A DNA stretch of 64,000 bases from Deltaproteobacteria bacterium (GCA_019309545.1 JAFDGA010000007.1:1-64000); one strand, 5' to 3'. Counted from the first letter of the stretch, positions 38,621-47,896 are shown. Numbers and translations are program-made. The notes: a model not told the origin generated them from the sequence alone.

Positions 38621-39880
38621 ATGTCACAGGCTTTGCGTAGAGACCCGGCCCTCCGCCGTAAGTTACTGGTGGTGGCGGTGCTCTATTTTGCCGAGGGTGT
38701 GCCTTATGGGTTTATCAATATCACTCTCTCGGTCTATTTTCGCACCCAGGGAATGCCTCTGGAGCAGATCGGTTTCTTGAGCATCCTGGGACTGGCCTGG
38801 AGCTTAAAAGTATTGTGGTCGCCCCTGGTGGATCGCTACGGCACCCGGGCCGGCTGGATGGCGCCGGCCCAGGTGGTTATTAGCCTCTGTATGGTGGCGA
38901 TTACCGGCTTTGAGGTATCGCCGGCCCCATGGAGCTTTTGGGCGCTGATCGCCCTGTTGTGTACCGCCTCGGCCACCCAGGACCTGGCCATAGATGCCTA
39001 TACTATTGATCTGCTGGAAACCCGGGAATTGGGGGTGGCCAACGGGGTTCGCATCGGGGCCTACCGGGTGGCCCTGATTGCTTCCGGCGGCGGTTTGGTT
39101 ATGCTGAGCGCCGCCCTGGGCTGGCCTGCTACCTTTATCGGGGTAGCGGTGATGATGGCCGCCTTGGCCCTGACGGTAATAATTTTCCGTCCCTTCCACC
39201 AACCCCGCCCGCTGCACCTCAAGGCCAATCCCGCCGCCTCGCAGGGGCAACTGTGGGCGGCCATTCAGGGCATCGGGCGACTGCCCCAGATCTGGGCGAT
39301 CATCTTGTTTACCTTGCTTTTTAAGGTCGGGGATGCCATGATGGGGACAATGATCAGTCCCTTCTGGGTGGATCAAGGCTTCAGCCGCACCGAAATCGGC
39401 CTGGTCTCAGGAACCTTTGGGGCCGGGGCCACCATTGTCGGATCCATGATCGGGGGTCTCCTGACCAGCCGTTGGGGCATTGCCCGCGGCTTGTGGGTGC
39501 TGGGCGCGTTTCAGGCCTTGTCTAATCTGGGCTACTGGATCGCGGCCCTACCTGGCATGTGGCGCTATACCACTTACCTGGCCTCAATCGGCGAAAGCTT
39601 TACCGGCGGCATGGGTTCGGCGGCCTTTATGGCCTTCCTGATGAGTCTCTGCGACAAGCGCTTTAGTGCCACCCATTACGCCTTTTTCAGTTTCCTCTTC
39701 GGTTTTAGCCGCTCTATTGCCGGATTTTTGGGAGGATTGGGGGCTGCCCATTTCGGATATGCTCATTTCTTCTTTTATACTTTTTTGGCCGCCCTTCCCG
39801 CCTTTGCCCTGCTGCCCTGGGTGTTGCCGGTGGTACGAGGGTTAGAGGAAGGGCCGTGGGCGGTGGCAAAGGAGAGCTGA
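38621..39880 (+). CDS. AmpG-like major facilitator superfamily transporter
   Basis: 419 residues, 12 predicted membrane segments. The start (YFAEGVPYGFINITLSVYFR, with LEQIGFL and LKVLWSPLVDRYG) is typical of AmpG/PAT-type MFS permeases, which take up muropeptides or, in related groups, siderophores. AAGGAAGG precedes the ATG. It is followed 1 bp later by two small paralogous genes, a THEP1 NTPase and a peptidase, all on the plus strand, suggesting an operon. Muropeptide recycling is a possibility only. Confidence 0.85.
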   Translation: MSQALRRDPALRRKLLVVAVLYFAEGVPYGFINITLSVYFRTQGMPLEQIGFLSILGLAWSLKVLWSPLVDRYGTRAGWMAPAQVVISLCMVAITGFEVSPAPWSFWALIALLCTASATQDLAIDAYTIDLLETRELGVANGVRIGAYRVALIASGGGLVMLSAALGWPATFIGVAVMMAALALTVIIFRPFHQPRPLHLKANPAASQGQLWAAIQGIGRLPQIWAIILFTLLFKVGDAMMGTMISPFWVDQGFSRTEIGLVSGTFGAGATIVGSMIGGLLTSRWGIARGLWVLGAFQALSNLGYWIAALPGMWRYTTYLASIGESFTGGMGSAAFMAFLMSLCDKRFSATHYAFFSFLFGFSRSIAGFLGGLGAAHFGYAHFFFYTFLAALPAFALLPWVLPVVRGLEEGPWAVAKES

Positions 39881-39881
39881 G

Positions 39882-40178
39882 ATGGACAAAAACACTTATG
39901 CTGACAAATTACAGGCCTTAACCGACATTTTTCAGGGGGACGGACCATATGCCAAGAAGGTCCTGGATCAGTGGCTGCAGAGCAAAAAGGCCGAATTCGA
40001 AGCCGAAATTATTGCCGAGGTCAACCGCCGTCTGGAAGGGCTGACTTCGATCGTGCCGGTGACCATGCGGGTGGTAATCGATGCCAGCGGCATCCATCTG
40101 CCCCAGGCCAAGGCCAAGCCTGCCCCCCAGAAAGCCAAACCAGCAAAGCTCGAGGTCGCCGAGGCGGGCAAAAGATAG
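39882..40178 (+). CDS. Small protein, paralogue of the next gene
   Basis: 98 residues, not recognised. Helical first half (AKKVLDQWLQSKKAEFEAEI), then the segment RRLEGLTSIVPVTMRVVID and GIHL, then an Ala/Pro/Lys-rich tail. The next gene has the same plan, with RLQGLHSLFP and EIGPEGV, so both are paralogues. AGGAG is found before the ATG, which lies 1 bp after the transporter stop. Function unknown. Confidence 0.8.
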   Translation: MDKNTYADKLQALTDIFQGDGPYAKKVLDQWLQSKKAEFEAEIIAEVNRRLEGLTSIVPVTMRVVIDASGIHLPQAKAKPAPQKAKPAKLEVAEAGKR

Positions 40179-40195
40179 ATATTTGAGACTCAGGA

Positions 40196-40447
40196 TTGGA
40201 CCGCCAGGAATATGAAAAACGTCTGGCCACTGCCATCCGCCTGTTAGGAGAGGAAGCCGGCCATCGTTACATGGAACAACGGCTGGTGGAACTGCGCGGT
40301 AAAATCGCCACCCAGATGCGGCAGGCAGTACAGGCCCGGCTCCAGGGGCTACATAGCTTATTCCCTCTGGAGTTGTCGGTGGAAATCGGCCCGGAAGGGG
40401 TTCGGGTCCAGCGCCAACGCCGGACCTGGAACCAGTTGATTTCCTGA
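40196..40447 (+). CDS. Small protein, paralogue of the preceding gene
   Basis: 83 residues from TTG at 40196, not recognised. A Gln/Arg-rich amphipathic helix (~1-50) is followed by RLQGLHSLFPLELSVEIG and a short EGVRVQRQ strand, the same core as in the protein at 39882 but without its Ala/Pro/Lys tail. It ends 1 bp before the NTPase gene. The two small proteins could form a heterodimer. Confidence 0.72.
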   Translation: MDRQEYEKRLATAIRLLGEEAGHRYMEQRLVELRGKIATQMRQAVQARLQGLHSLFPLELSVEIGPEGVRVQRQRRTWNQLIS

Positions 40448-40448
40448 T

Positions 40449-40994
40449 ATGGAAAGCTATGCCAAATTTGTCCGGGTGCTGCTGACCGGGCTGCCGCGCA
40501 GCGGCAAGACCACCGCGGTGCAGCGGGTGGTGGCTGACTTTTGGGGGCAGGCGGCCGGATTCTATACCCGAGAGATACGCCACCACGGGACACGGGTCGG
40601 TTTTGAGATCATTACCCTCGCAGGTCAAACCGCCGTTCTCAGCCACGTTGATTTTCCTGGGCCCTTACGGGTCGGCAAATACGGCGTCAATCTGGAGAAT
40701 CTGCACCAGGTTGCTCTCCCCGCCTTAGTTCCCGCCCCCGGCCTTGACCTGATCGTGGTCGATGAAATCGGCAAGATGGAATGTCTGTCACCCCGGTTCA
40801 TCGCGGTCATGGAAAACCTGTGGCGGGCCCCGGTGCACATCTTGGCTACCATCGCCGCCAAAGGCGGGGATTATATTCAGACGGTAAAACAGAAACCAGG
40901 GATTATCCTTTTAAACATTAATCCCCAGAATCGGGAGGAAATTCCAGCCAAAATCCTGAACCTGTTATGGTCAAGCCAGAGAAAATCGGAATAG
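40449..40994 (+). CDS. THEP1-type nucleoside-triphosphatase
   Basis: 181 residues, COG1618 family. Walker A GLPRSGKTT (14-22), Walker B with VVDEIGKME, and the conserved GFYTREIR motif. Members hydrolyse nucleoside triphosphates slowly in vitro; the biological role is unknown, and they often sit with other genes in archaea and deeply branching bacteria. The start follows the previous stop by 1 bp, and it abuts the peptidase gene with no gap, so translation is probably coupled. Confidence 0.88.
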   Translation: MESYAKFVRVLLTGLPRSGKTTAVQRVVADFWGQAAGFYTREIRHHGTRVGFEIITLAGQTAVLSHVDFPGPLRVGKYGVNLENLHQVALPALVPAPGLDLIVVDEIGKMECLSPRFIAVMENLWRAPVHILATIAAKGGDYIQTVKQKPGIILLNINPQNREEIPAKILNLLWSSQRKSE

Positions 40995-41876
40995 ATGGAC
41001 CATAAAGCCGAAATCAGCCGCCGCCTGCAAGAGCACGTCAGTTACTTGAGTCAGACCGTCGGGGAGCGCAGCATCTATCGCCCCCAGGCCCTGAAGGCCG
41101 CCGAAGATTATGTCCGGCAGACTTTTGTGTCCCAAGGCTACCAGCCGGAACGGCAGCCGTTTATTTACTTACGGCAAGAGGTGGCCAATGTGATTGCTGG
41201 TCACCGGCCAGCCCCGGGATATTATCTGCTGGGGGCCCACTTTGATACGGTTTCCGGGACGCCGGGGGCCGATGACAATGCCAGCGGTATTGCGGTGCTG
41301 CTGGAGGTGGCCCAGCTGGCTCGAGATCTTCCGCAACCACTGCCCTGGGCCTTTGTCGGCTTTACTACCGAGGAACCCCCGGCCTTTTTCACCCCCTACA
41401 TGGGCAGCCGGTTTTATGCCAAACAGGCCCGGAAAAATAAGGAAAATATCAAGGGCATGCTCTGCCTGGAGATGGTGGGGTATTACCGCCACGAGCCCCA
41501 CAGCCAGGACCTGCCTTTCCCCCTGCGGTTCATGGGCTACCCTACCACCGGCAACTTTATCGGTCTGATCGGCAACCGCCGCTCTCGGGACCTGTTGACG
41601 CGCCTGGAGCAGGCTGTTCGCCAGGGCTGCCAACTGCCGGTGGAAACCCTGGCCGTTCCCTTTGGCGGCTATCTGTTGCCGGAGACTCGCTTGAGCGACC
41701 ATGCCTCTTTCTGGGATCAGGGCTATCCGGCCATCATGCTCACCGATACCGCCTTTTTGCGCAACCCCCATTATCATGGTCCGGGCGATGTTATGGAAAA
41801 TTTAGACTTTGCCGCCATGGTCGAACTGACCCTGGGCCTAGTGAATTTTGTCCGGTTGACCAGCCAGTCCCTTTAA
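40995..41876 (+). CDS. M28-family zinc aminopeptidase-like protein
   Basis: 293 residues. Metal and catalytic positions of M28 peptidases are visible: GAHFDTV (His, Asp), GADDNASG (Asp), TTEEPP (Glu pair), EMVGYY and HYHGPGD (His). No signal peptide is seen, so it is probably cytoplasmic. Last gene of the run that starts with the AmpG-like transporter, fitting a role in peptide turnover. Could also be an acyltransferase of the QC-like subgroup. Confidence 0.88.
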   Translation: MDHKAEISRRLQEHVSYLSQTVGERSIYRPQALKAAEDYVRQTFVSQGYQPERQPFIYLRQEVANVIAGHRPAPGYYLLGAHFDTVSGTPGADDNASGIAVLLEVAQLARDLPQPLPWAFVGFTTEEPPAFFTPYMGSRFYAKQARKNKENIKGMLCLEMVGYYRHEPHSQDLPFPLRFMGYPTTGNFIGLIGNRRSRDLLTRLEQAVRQGCQLPVETLAVPFGGYLLPETRLSDHASFWDQGYPAIMLTDTAFLRNPHYHGPGDVMENLDFAAMVELTLGLVNFVRLTSQSL

Positions 41877-41902
41877 CTGCGCGGCTTTGGGTTTAGTTAG
41901 TC

Positions 41903-42679
41903 TCAATCCTCCGTTTTAGATTTATCTTCCAGTCGCCGCCCTCTATACCAATCGATCTGGCGGCAGATGCCTTTGATTACTTGCACCTCCCGGGCCTGGA
42001 GGCCATGGCGGGAGAAAAAACGCCGTATATTCCTCATCCAGTGTTCCGGGTTCTGATGACCGATATAGTTAATTCTGACCAGCGTTTCCTGTAAGATGGC
42101 GTACATACTCTCCAACTCCCAGGAGTTTGCCAACCGGGGTGTTGAGCCAGCGGGTCGATCGTTGCGGGCCAGATAGATTTCATAGGCCAGGATCAACACG
42201 GCCTGGGCCAGATTGAGGGAGCGGAAAGGGGCAGTGGGGATGCTCACCAAAGTATGGCAGTAAGTCAATTCCTGGTTAGTCAAGCCCCAGTTCTCAGGAC
42301 CAAAAAGCAAGGCGATGTGGTTGCGCTGCGAGTAGTCGATCAGTTGCACCGCCAGTTCCCGGGGACTGATGACACTCTGGCGGACCCCTCCTAAACGGGC
42401 GGTGGTGCCGACGATATACTGGAACGGCCCCAGGGCCGTCCCCAGATCCTCATATATCATCAGCTTGTCGATCAGATCAGCAGCGCCGATGGTAGCCATC
42501 CTGAGCATGCGCTCCCGGTCGAGGACTTCAGGTTGGACCAGAATCAGACGGTTCAGCCCCATATTTTTGGCGGCCCGGGCCGCGGCCCCAATATTTTCCG
42601 GGGAGCGGGGCTTATGGAGCACAATGGCCAGGTGCTCCAGTCTGACCCGGAGCGGGAAGGCAGTGGAGATATTCTGCAT
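41903..42679 (-). CDS. trmJ: TrmJ-like tRNA 2'-O-methyltransferase
   Basis: 258 residues, SPOUT fold with the three SpoU motifs: PENIGAAARAAKNMG, FGPENWGLTNQEL and SLNLAQAVLIL. The C-terminal extension (~175-258, with an RRFFSRHGL segment) is the TrmJ type, which methylates C32/U32 of tRNAs. Convergent with the peptidase gene. Upstream, at 42750 and 42804, lie two palindromes. Confidence 0.88.
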   Translation of the reverse strand: MQNISTAFPLRVRLEHLAIVLHKPRSPENIGAAARAAKNMGLNRLILVQPEVLDRERMLRMATIGAADLIDKLMIYEDLGTALGPFQYIVGTTARLGGVRQSVISPRELAVQLIDYSQRNHIALLFGPENWGLTNQELTYCHTLVSIPTAPFRSLNLAQAVLILAYEIYLARNDRPAGSTPRLANSWELESMYAILQETLVRINYIGHQNPEHWMRNIRRFFSRHGLQAREVQVIKGICRQIDWYRGRRLEDKSKTED

Positions 42680-42749
42680 ATGGACTCAAATCTCAGAGTT
42701 ATAGTATTTCTCAAAACTAACTTCGACATCCAGCCGATTATAATTCGTC

Positions 42750-42771
42750 GGGGTACAATTCATTGTACCCC
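42750..42771. promoter_or_regulatory. 22-bp palindrome upstream of trmJ
   Basis: GGGGTACAAT and ATTGTACCCC with a two-base centre, too tight for an RNA hairpin, so a dimeric DNA-binding protein site is more likely. It lies 71 bp upstream of trmJ and about 370 bp upstream of the btuF start. No protein is known for it. The wider 42680-43142 interval holds no gene and no recognisable B12 riboswitch. Confidence 0.4.
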
Positions 42772-42803
42772 CAAGAACTTAATTTTCCAGACTTTTTGGC
42801 AGG

Positions 42804-42819
42804 GCTTGATAAATCAAGC
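42804..42819. promoter_or_regulatory. 16-bp palindrome near the first
   Basis: GCTTGAT and ATCAAGC with a two-base AA centre, 32 bp beyond the first palindrome in the same non-coding interval. Different sequence, similar geometry. Could be a second operator or chance. Confidence 0.3.
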
Positions 42820-43142
42820 ATTACATTTTACCCAGCCGATCAGCAAGAATTTTTGAGATTCCTGATAATTTAAATATCTGGTCCCGGGCAATCAGCCTAT
42901 AAGTAACCAGATCACCACCAGCCACAGCCGGGCCTCAAGGCTAATATTACCAGGATCCTCCAAAATTTGGAGAGCTAAATGTTTTGAGACTTGAGATAGT
43001 TTTCTTTTAGGGGAATAGGCATTAAATGTTATCCAGCCTGAAGCCAATCAGTGGCATTGATTAGCTGTAAAGTAAGGGAATTTTGATTAGCAACCTCCTT
43101 ATCGGGCTTGCGGAACCGCCATTTTCGCGGTAAATATTATAT

Positions 43143-44069
43143 ATGTTACTTACTTGTCGGAAATCGGATAGGCTAGGATGGCTCATAATTGCGATCCTGG
43201 CCATGATTATAGTGGGGCTGGTCCCCCTTCCGGGCCAAGCCCGGGTTTATACTGATCAGTTGGGACGCCAGGTTTCGGTTTCCGATAATCCGCGACGGGT
43301 AGTCGCCCTGGCGGCCAGCATCACCGAGATCATTTTTGCCCTGGGACAGGGCCAACGCCTTAAGGGGGTCACCCAATTCAGCAATTTCCCTCCGGCGGCC
43401 AAATCTCTGCCCAAGGTCGGCTCTTACATTCATCTTGACCTGGAGCGGATCATGGCCTTGCGGCCGGATCTGTGCATTGCCACTAAAGATGGCAATCCCA
43501 AGTATGCGGTGGACCGGTTGACCGATTTGGGAATTCCGGTTTACACGGTAGATCCGCGGGATATGCGCGGGGTGATGAACTCCATCCGGGAAATCGGCCA
43601 CTTACTCGGGGCTTCGGCTCGAGCCCGGGAACTGGTCGCGGACATGCAGCGCCGTCTGGATCGGGTTAAATCCCTGGTGGCCCACAGTCCTCTTCGCCCC
43701 CGGGTCTTCTTGCAGATCGGCATTGCTCCCATTGTTTCAGCCGGTTCCAATACTTTTCTTGATGAACTCATTTCCCGGGCCGGAGGACAGAACCTGGCGG
43801 CTGGACCGGTGGCCTACCCCCGGTTCACCCGCGAGCAGGTCCTGGCCCTGCAGCCCGACGTCATCATCATCACTTCCATGACCCGCGGCGCCGCTTTTGA
43901 CCAGATCAAAGCTGAATGGAGCCAATGGGACCATCTGCCGGCCTCCCGGCAGCATCGTATTTTTGTGGTGGATTCGGATATTTTCGATCGCCCTTCGCCC
44001 CGGATGGTCGAGGCCCTGGAAACCTTGTTTCGCCTTATCCATCCTGAGCTTGGGAGCCAGTTGCCTTGA
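43143..44069 (+). CDS. btuF: B12/iron-complex ABC transporter, periplasmic binding protein (BtuF-like)
   Basis: 308 residues. An N-terminal signal peptide with a hydrophobic stretch (~13-30) ending near GQA, then a class III binding-protein fold: RVVALAASITEIIFALGQG, LPKVGSYIHLDLERI, and the C-terminal DSDIFDRPSPRMVEALE. Closest in style to BtuF/corrinoid binders; siderophore or heme binding cannot be excluded. It overlaps the permease gene by 4 bp. The B12 genes elsewhere in the window favour a corrinoid substrate. Confidence 0.85.
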   Translation: MLLTCRKSDRLGWLIIAILAMIIVGLVPLPGQARVYTDQLGRQVSVSDNPRRVVALAASITEIIFALGQGQRLKGVTQFSNFPPAAKSLPKVGSYIHLDLERIMALRPDLCIATKDGNPKYAVDRLTDLGIPVYTVDPRDMRGVMNSIREIGHLLGASARARELVADMQRRLDRVKSLVAHSPLRPRVFLQIGIAPIVSAGSNTFLDELISRAGGQNLAAGPVAYPRFTREQVLALQPDVIIITSMTRGAAFDQIKAEWSQWDHLPASRQHRIFVVDSDIFDRPSPRMVEALETLFRLIHPELGSQLP

Positions 44070-45076
44070 ACCCGGGCCAACCCCCGCTGTTAAGGCGTCT
44101 GTTGAGGGTCTCAGGGCTGCTGACCGGTTTGCTCCTGGTCAGCGTGGTGCTGGGACTGGGTCTGGGATCGGCCCAACCCCACCTTTTCGAGAGTCTGGCG
44201 GTGTTGTTCGGCCAGGCTGATCCGGAGTCGATCACTGCCGCCATTATTTGGCGTCTGCGTCTGCCTCGGGTAATCCTGGCCGCTCTGGTGGGGGCCACCC
44301 TGTCGCTGGGGGGACTGGTATTCCAGGCCCTGCTCCGCAATCCGCTGGCCGAGCCCTACATACTCGGGGTATCAGGCGGCTCCGCGGTAGGGGCCATATT
44401 GGGGATTTTGCTGGGCCTGGCCCCTTTTCCTGGGGTTGCCTTGCTGGCCTTTGCCGGCAGCATGGCCACCCTGGTTTTGGTCCTGATCCTGGCCGCGGGG
44501 CGGGCCGTTTCCCAGAAAGGCTCGCTGTTATTGGCCGGAGTCATGGTAAACGCCTTCTGTTCGGCGGTTATCATGTTTTTTATCTCCATTACCCAGGACG
44601 CCCGCCTGCACAATATTATTTACTGGCTGATGGGTGATCTGTCCCAGGTAGCGCCGGAACGCTTGGTCCTGCTGTTCTACCTCTTGCCCCCCTGTTTTGT
44701 CCTGATTTTTCTGCTGGCCCGCCCCATGAATCTGCTGGCCCTGGGGGAGGAGGTAGCCATGTACATGGGCATCAATGTCAAGACCGTCTCTTATGTCCTA
44801 TTGATCACTACCTCGCTGATGGTCAGTGCAATTGTCTGTCAGTCAGGATTGGTGGGGTTTGTCGGGCTGGTCGTCCCGCATCTACTGCGACTAATCCTGG
44901 GGCCTGATCATCGTCTGTTGATTCCCGCCTGTGTGCTGGGGGGCGGCAGTTACCTGGTGTTGTGCGACCTACTGTCACGAATTCTGCCGTCGCAAGGAGA
45001 AATGCCGGTGGGGGTAATTACCGCCATCATCGGCGCACCCCTGTTTATCCTGCTATTGCAAAGGAGCCGGGGATGA
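44066..45076 (+). CDS. btuC: ABC transporter permease, FecCD/BtuC family
   Basis: 336 residues with about ten membrane segments. Family motifs include RLPRVILAALVGA, GGLVFQALLRNPLAEPYILG and the cytoplasmic GxVGLVVPHLLRLILGPDHR coupling region. TTG start overlapping the btuF stop; its own stop overlaps the ATG of the ATPase gene (ATGA). So btuF-btuC-btuD are translationally coupled. Confidence 0.92.
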   Translation: MNPGQPPLLRRLLRVSGLLTGLLLVSVVLGLGLGSAQPHLFESLAVLFGQADPESITAAIIWRLRLPRVILAALVGATLSLGGLVFQALLRNPLAEPYILGVSGGSAVGAILGILLGLAPFPGVALLAFAGSMATLVLVLILAAGRAVSQKGSLLLAGVMVNAFCSAVIMFFISITQDARLHNIIYWLMGDLSQVAPERLVLLFYLLPPCFVLIFLLARPMNLLALGEEVAMYMGINVKTVSYVLLITTSLMVSAIVCQSGLVGFVGLVVPHLLRLILGPDHRLLIPACVLGGGSYLVLCDLLSRILPSQGEMPVGVITAIIGAPLFILLLQRSRG

Positions 45077-45876
45077 AACCGGCGGTTATAATTGAACATC
45101 TCTATGTGGCTTACGGGAAGCGGCTCGTATTGCAAGACCTCTCCTTTCAGATCGACGATGGCGGCTTTTTTATTATTATCGGTCCCAATAGCTCGGGCAA
45201 AACCACCCTTTTGAAAACCATGGCCGGGGTGGTCCGGCCGCAACAGGGTTATGTGGAAATTTTAGGTAACCCTCTGGCCAGCTATGCCAAGAGAACCTTG
45301 GCCCAGCAAGTTGCCGTGGTCCCGCAATACACCCCTACGGACGTGCCTTTTACCGTCCAGGAGGTGGTGCTGATGGGCCGCTCCCCCCATCTGAGCCTAG
45401 CCGGTCTGGAGCAGAAGAGAGACCTTGCGATAGCCCAGGAAGCCATGGAGATAACCAAGGTAGCCCACCTGGCCGGGCGGCGACTGGATCAGCTAAGCGG
45501 CGGGGAGTTGCAGCGGGTGGTCCTGGCCCGGGCCCTTTGCCAGCAGCCCCGCCTGATTATGCTGGACGAACCCACCGCCTCCCTCGATCTGGCCCATCAG
45601 GTCAATATCATGGACCTGCTGGAGCGGCTCCAGCAAGAGCGGGGTCTGACGGTAATCATGATCTCCCATGATGTCAACCTGGCTGCCATGTATGGCAATC
45701 AACTGCTGCTGATGAAAGAGGGCCGGATAGTCAGCCTGGGGCCGCCTCGGGAGGTGCTTACCTATGCCCAACTGGAGCAGGCCTACGGTTGCGTGCTGTT
45801 GGTGGATGATAACCCCGTGAGAGATGTGCCCCGTGTGACTCTGGTACCTAAGAAGATGCTTCATTCTTTCTTTTGA
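45073..45876 (+). CDS. btuD: ABC transporter ATP-binding protein, BtuD/FecE type
   Basis: 267 residues from ATG 45073, chosen for the ATGA overlap with btuC and AGGAG upstream; the frame stays open to 44962 but that part is inside btuC. Walker A GPNSSGKTT, signature LSGGELQRV, Walker B LIMLDEPT, switch His in MISHDVN. Powers the uptake of corrinoid or a similar chelate. Confidence 0.93.
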   Translation: MKPAVIIEHLYVAYGKRLVLQDLSFQIDDGGFFIIIGPNSSGKTTLLKTMAGVVRPQQGYVEILGNPLASYAKRTLAQQVAVVPQYTPTDVPFTVQEVVLMGRSPHLSLAGLEQKRDLAIAQEAMEITKVAHLAGRRLDQLSGGELQRVVLARALCQQPRLIMLDEPTASLDLAHQVNIMDLLERLQQERGLTVIMISHDVNLAAMYGNQLLLMKEGRIVSLGPPREVLTYAQLEQAYGCVLLVDDNPVRDVPRVTLVPKKMLHSFF

Positions 45877-45881
45877 GCAAT

Positions 45882-45903
45882 GATCTTAACAGTCTTTAAG
45901 ATC
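45882..45903. terminator. Weak hairpin between convergent genes
   Basis: GATCTTAA (45882-45889) and TTAAGATC (45896-45903) with a six-base loop, just after btuD. No long T run. It probably marks the end of both the btu operon and the convergent MFS operon. Confidence 0.4.
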
Positions 45904-45924
45904 TTCCGGTAAGCAACCCCTGGG

Positions 45925-47181
45925 CTACCCCAGAATTTGCTGGCCAACGGCTTCCTTCCCAAAACTAAGCCCCCGCAATTCCGGTCGACAGCAAAAAATT
46001 ACCAAGCAAGCCAAACCAGCCGTACTGCTGCCCAGGCCCACGGTCAGGCAGGGCCCCCAGTAGTCCGCCAGGGTGCCGAACAGCAGACTTCCCACCGGAT
46101 TGAGGCCGATCAGGATCAGACTGAATAGTGACATAATCCGCCCCCGCAGTTCATCCGGAACATTGAGCTGCAACAAGCTGTTGGTGGTCGAGATGTTGAT
46201 GACCATGCCCAATCCGGCCAGAAAAAGCCAGCCCAAGGCCACCATATAATTCCGACAAAAGGAAAAAGAGATTAAGGACAGGATTAGCAGTACCGCGCCG
46301 CCCCAGAAAAAGGGCATGGGCGAGTGGCGGCGCAGGCGGTTGGCCAAAATCAGCGCTCCTAAAAAGGCCCCCAGGCCGGTAGCGGCCATCAGGAAGCCAT
46401 AGCCCCGGGCCCCGGTCCCCAGGACATCCCGGGCAATCATCGGCATCAGGACCAGAAAGGGCATGACCAGAACCGAAATTATCCCCATCACCACCAGCAT
46501 CCAGGTCAGGTCCGGGCGGCTGCGAAGATGGCTGGTCAGCTCCAGCATGCCCGTCCAGGTGCGGGGTCGAGGCCGGGAAACCGTGCTAATGGGGAGGCGC
46601 ATCAACATCAGTCCCAGGACCGGGGCCAGGTAAGTCAGGGCATTGATAAAAAAACAGTTGGCCATCCCCACTGAGGCAATCATCAACCCAGCCACCGCGG
46701 GTCCCAGCACCCGCGTCCCATTGAACAGGCTGGAATTGAGGGCAATGGCGTTGGGCAGATCTTCCTTGCCCACCAATTCCACGATAAAAGACTGGCGGGC
46801 CGGGATATCAAAGGCCATGACCGTGCCCAATCCTAAGACGATTAATAAAATATGCCAGATCGCCACCCACTTTAAATAGACCAGCAGGCCCAGCAGCAGG
46901 GCCAGCAACAGGGCGGCGGTGTTGGTGACAATCACCATCACCCGGCGGTTGACATGATCAGCCACTACCCCGCCCCAGAAGGAAAATAACAGGATGGGCA
47001 GGGTGGACAGTGCTCCCACCAGACCCAGCAGGAAGGCGGAGTTGGTCAGTAACAGCACCAGCCAGCTCTGGGCCACCGATTGCATCCAGGTGCCGATCAG
47101 GGAGATGGCCTGGCCGAAAAAAAACAGGCGATAATTGCGATGCCGGAAGGAAACAAAGGTGTCGGCCAGATATAATGGCAT
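45925..47181 (-). CDS. MFS exporter (DHA3/EntS-like)
   Basis: 418 residues from ATG 47181, chosen because GGAGTTGAG precedes it and the ATPase gene ends at 47183; the frame itself stays open to 47292. Twelve membrane segments, opening with FRHRNYRLFFFGQAISLIG and TWMQSVAQSWLV, as in macrolide- or enterobactin-export MFS proteins. It is the third gene of a unit whose first two encode a periplasmic adaptor and an ABC ATPase. Substrate unknown. Confidence 0.88.
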   Translation of the reverse strand: MPLYLADTFVSFRHRNYRLFFFGQAISLIGTWMQSVAQSWLVLLLTNSAFLLGLVGALSTLPILLFSFWGGVVADHVNRRVMVIVTNTAALLLALLLGLLVYLKWVAIWHILLIVLGLGTVMAFDIPARQSFIVELVGKEDLPNAIALNSSLFNGTRVLGPAVAGLMIASVGMANCFFINALTYLAPVLGLMLMRLPISTVSRPRPRTWTGMLELTSHLRSRPDLTWMLVVMGIISVLVMPFLVLMPMIARDVLGTGARGYGFLMAATGLGAFLGALILANRLRRHSPMPFFWGGAVLLILSLISFSFCRNYMVALGWLFLAGLGMVINISTTNSLLQLNVPDELRGRIMSLFSLILIGLNPVGSLLFGTLADYWGPCLTVGLGSSTAGLACLVIFCCRPELRGLSFGKEAVGQQILG

Positions 47182-47182
47182 C

Positions 47183-47896
47183 TCAACTCCGGGCCCGCTT
47201 AACCTTCGCTGCCAGGTTGGGGCGGTCACTGATAATGGCGCCATCCCGCAGCACCAGCAGACGGTTGGTATAGGCGGCGATATCGGGGTCATGGGTGACC
47301 AAAATGATGGTCAGACCCCGCTCTTGGTTTAATTGCTGAAACAGGGCCATGATTTCCAGGCCAATAGCGGTATCCAGGTTGCCGGTGGGCTCATCAGCCA
47401 GTAGCAACACCGGATTATTAATTAAGGCTCGGGCGATCGCCACCCGCTGCTGCTCCCCGCCGGAAAGCTCTGAGGGTAAATGGTCTTCGCGGCCGGCCAG
47501 GCCGACCTGCGCCAGAGCCTGCCGGGCTTGGACCCGTCGCGGACCCGAGGCCAGACGGGTATAAAGCAGTGGCATTTCAACGTTCTCCAGGGCACTGAGG
47601 CGGGGCAGCAGATAAAATTGCTGAAAGACAAAACCGATCTTCTGGTTGCGGATCTGGGCCAGGGCGTCTCGTTCCAAGGAGGATACATCCCTCCCCTCCA
47701 GATAGAAGCGCCCCTGGCTGGGGGTATCCAGGCACCCCAGAATATGCATCAAACTGGACTTGCCCGATCCCGACGGCCCCATAATGGCCACAAATTCCCC
47801 CTGCTCCACCTGGAGATTAATGTTTCGCAAGGCAGTGACCGAGTGTAACCCCCGCGCATAGATTTTGGACAGTTCACTTATGTGGATCAGGGCCAT
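47183..47896 (-). CDS. ABC ATPase of MacB/LolD type
   Basis: 237 residues. Walker [10 protein letters not shown], signature LSGGEQQRV, Walker [13 protein letters not shown] and [10 protein letters not shown] are those of MacB/LolD/FtsE ATPases, which energise FtsX-like permeases. No such permease gene is adjacent: upstream is a MacA-like adaptor, downstream an MFS protein overlapping by a few bases. The permease must be elsewhere or has been replaced. Confidence 0.92.
   Translation of the reverse strand: MALIHISELSKIYARGLHSVTALRNINLQVEQGEFVAIMGPSGSGKSSLMHILGCLDTPSQGRFYLEGRDVSSLERDALAQIRNQKIGFVFQQFYLLPRLSALENVEMPLLYTRLASGPRRVQARQALAQVGLAGREDHLPSELSGGEQQRVAIARALINNPVLLLADEPTGNLDTAIGLEIMALFQQLNQERGLTIILVTHDPDIAAYTNRLLVLRDGAIISDRPNLAAKVKRARS

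Noticed and set aside
41169-41777. Minus-strand open frame of about 200 codons
   Set aside because: Antisense to the M28 peptidase gene.
42680-43142. Cobalamin riboswitch before btuF
   Set aside because: Searched by eye for the B12 box and the conserved core and found neither; an Rfam scan would settle it.
44962-45072. Upstream extension of btuD
   Set aside because: It overlaps btuC coding sequence; ATG at 45073 has AGGAG and the ATGA overlap.
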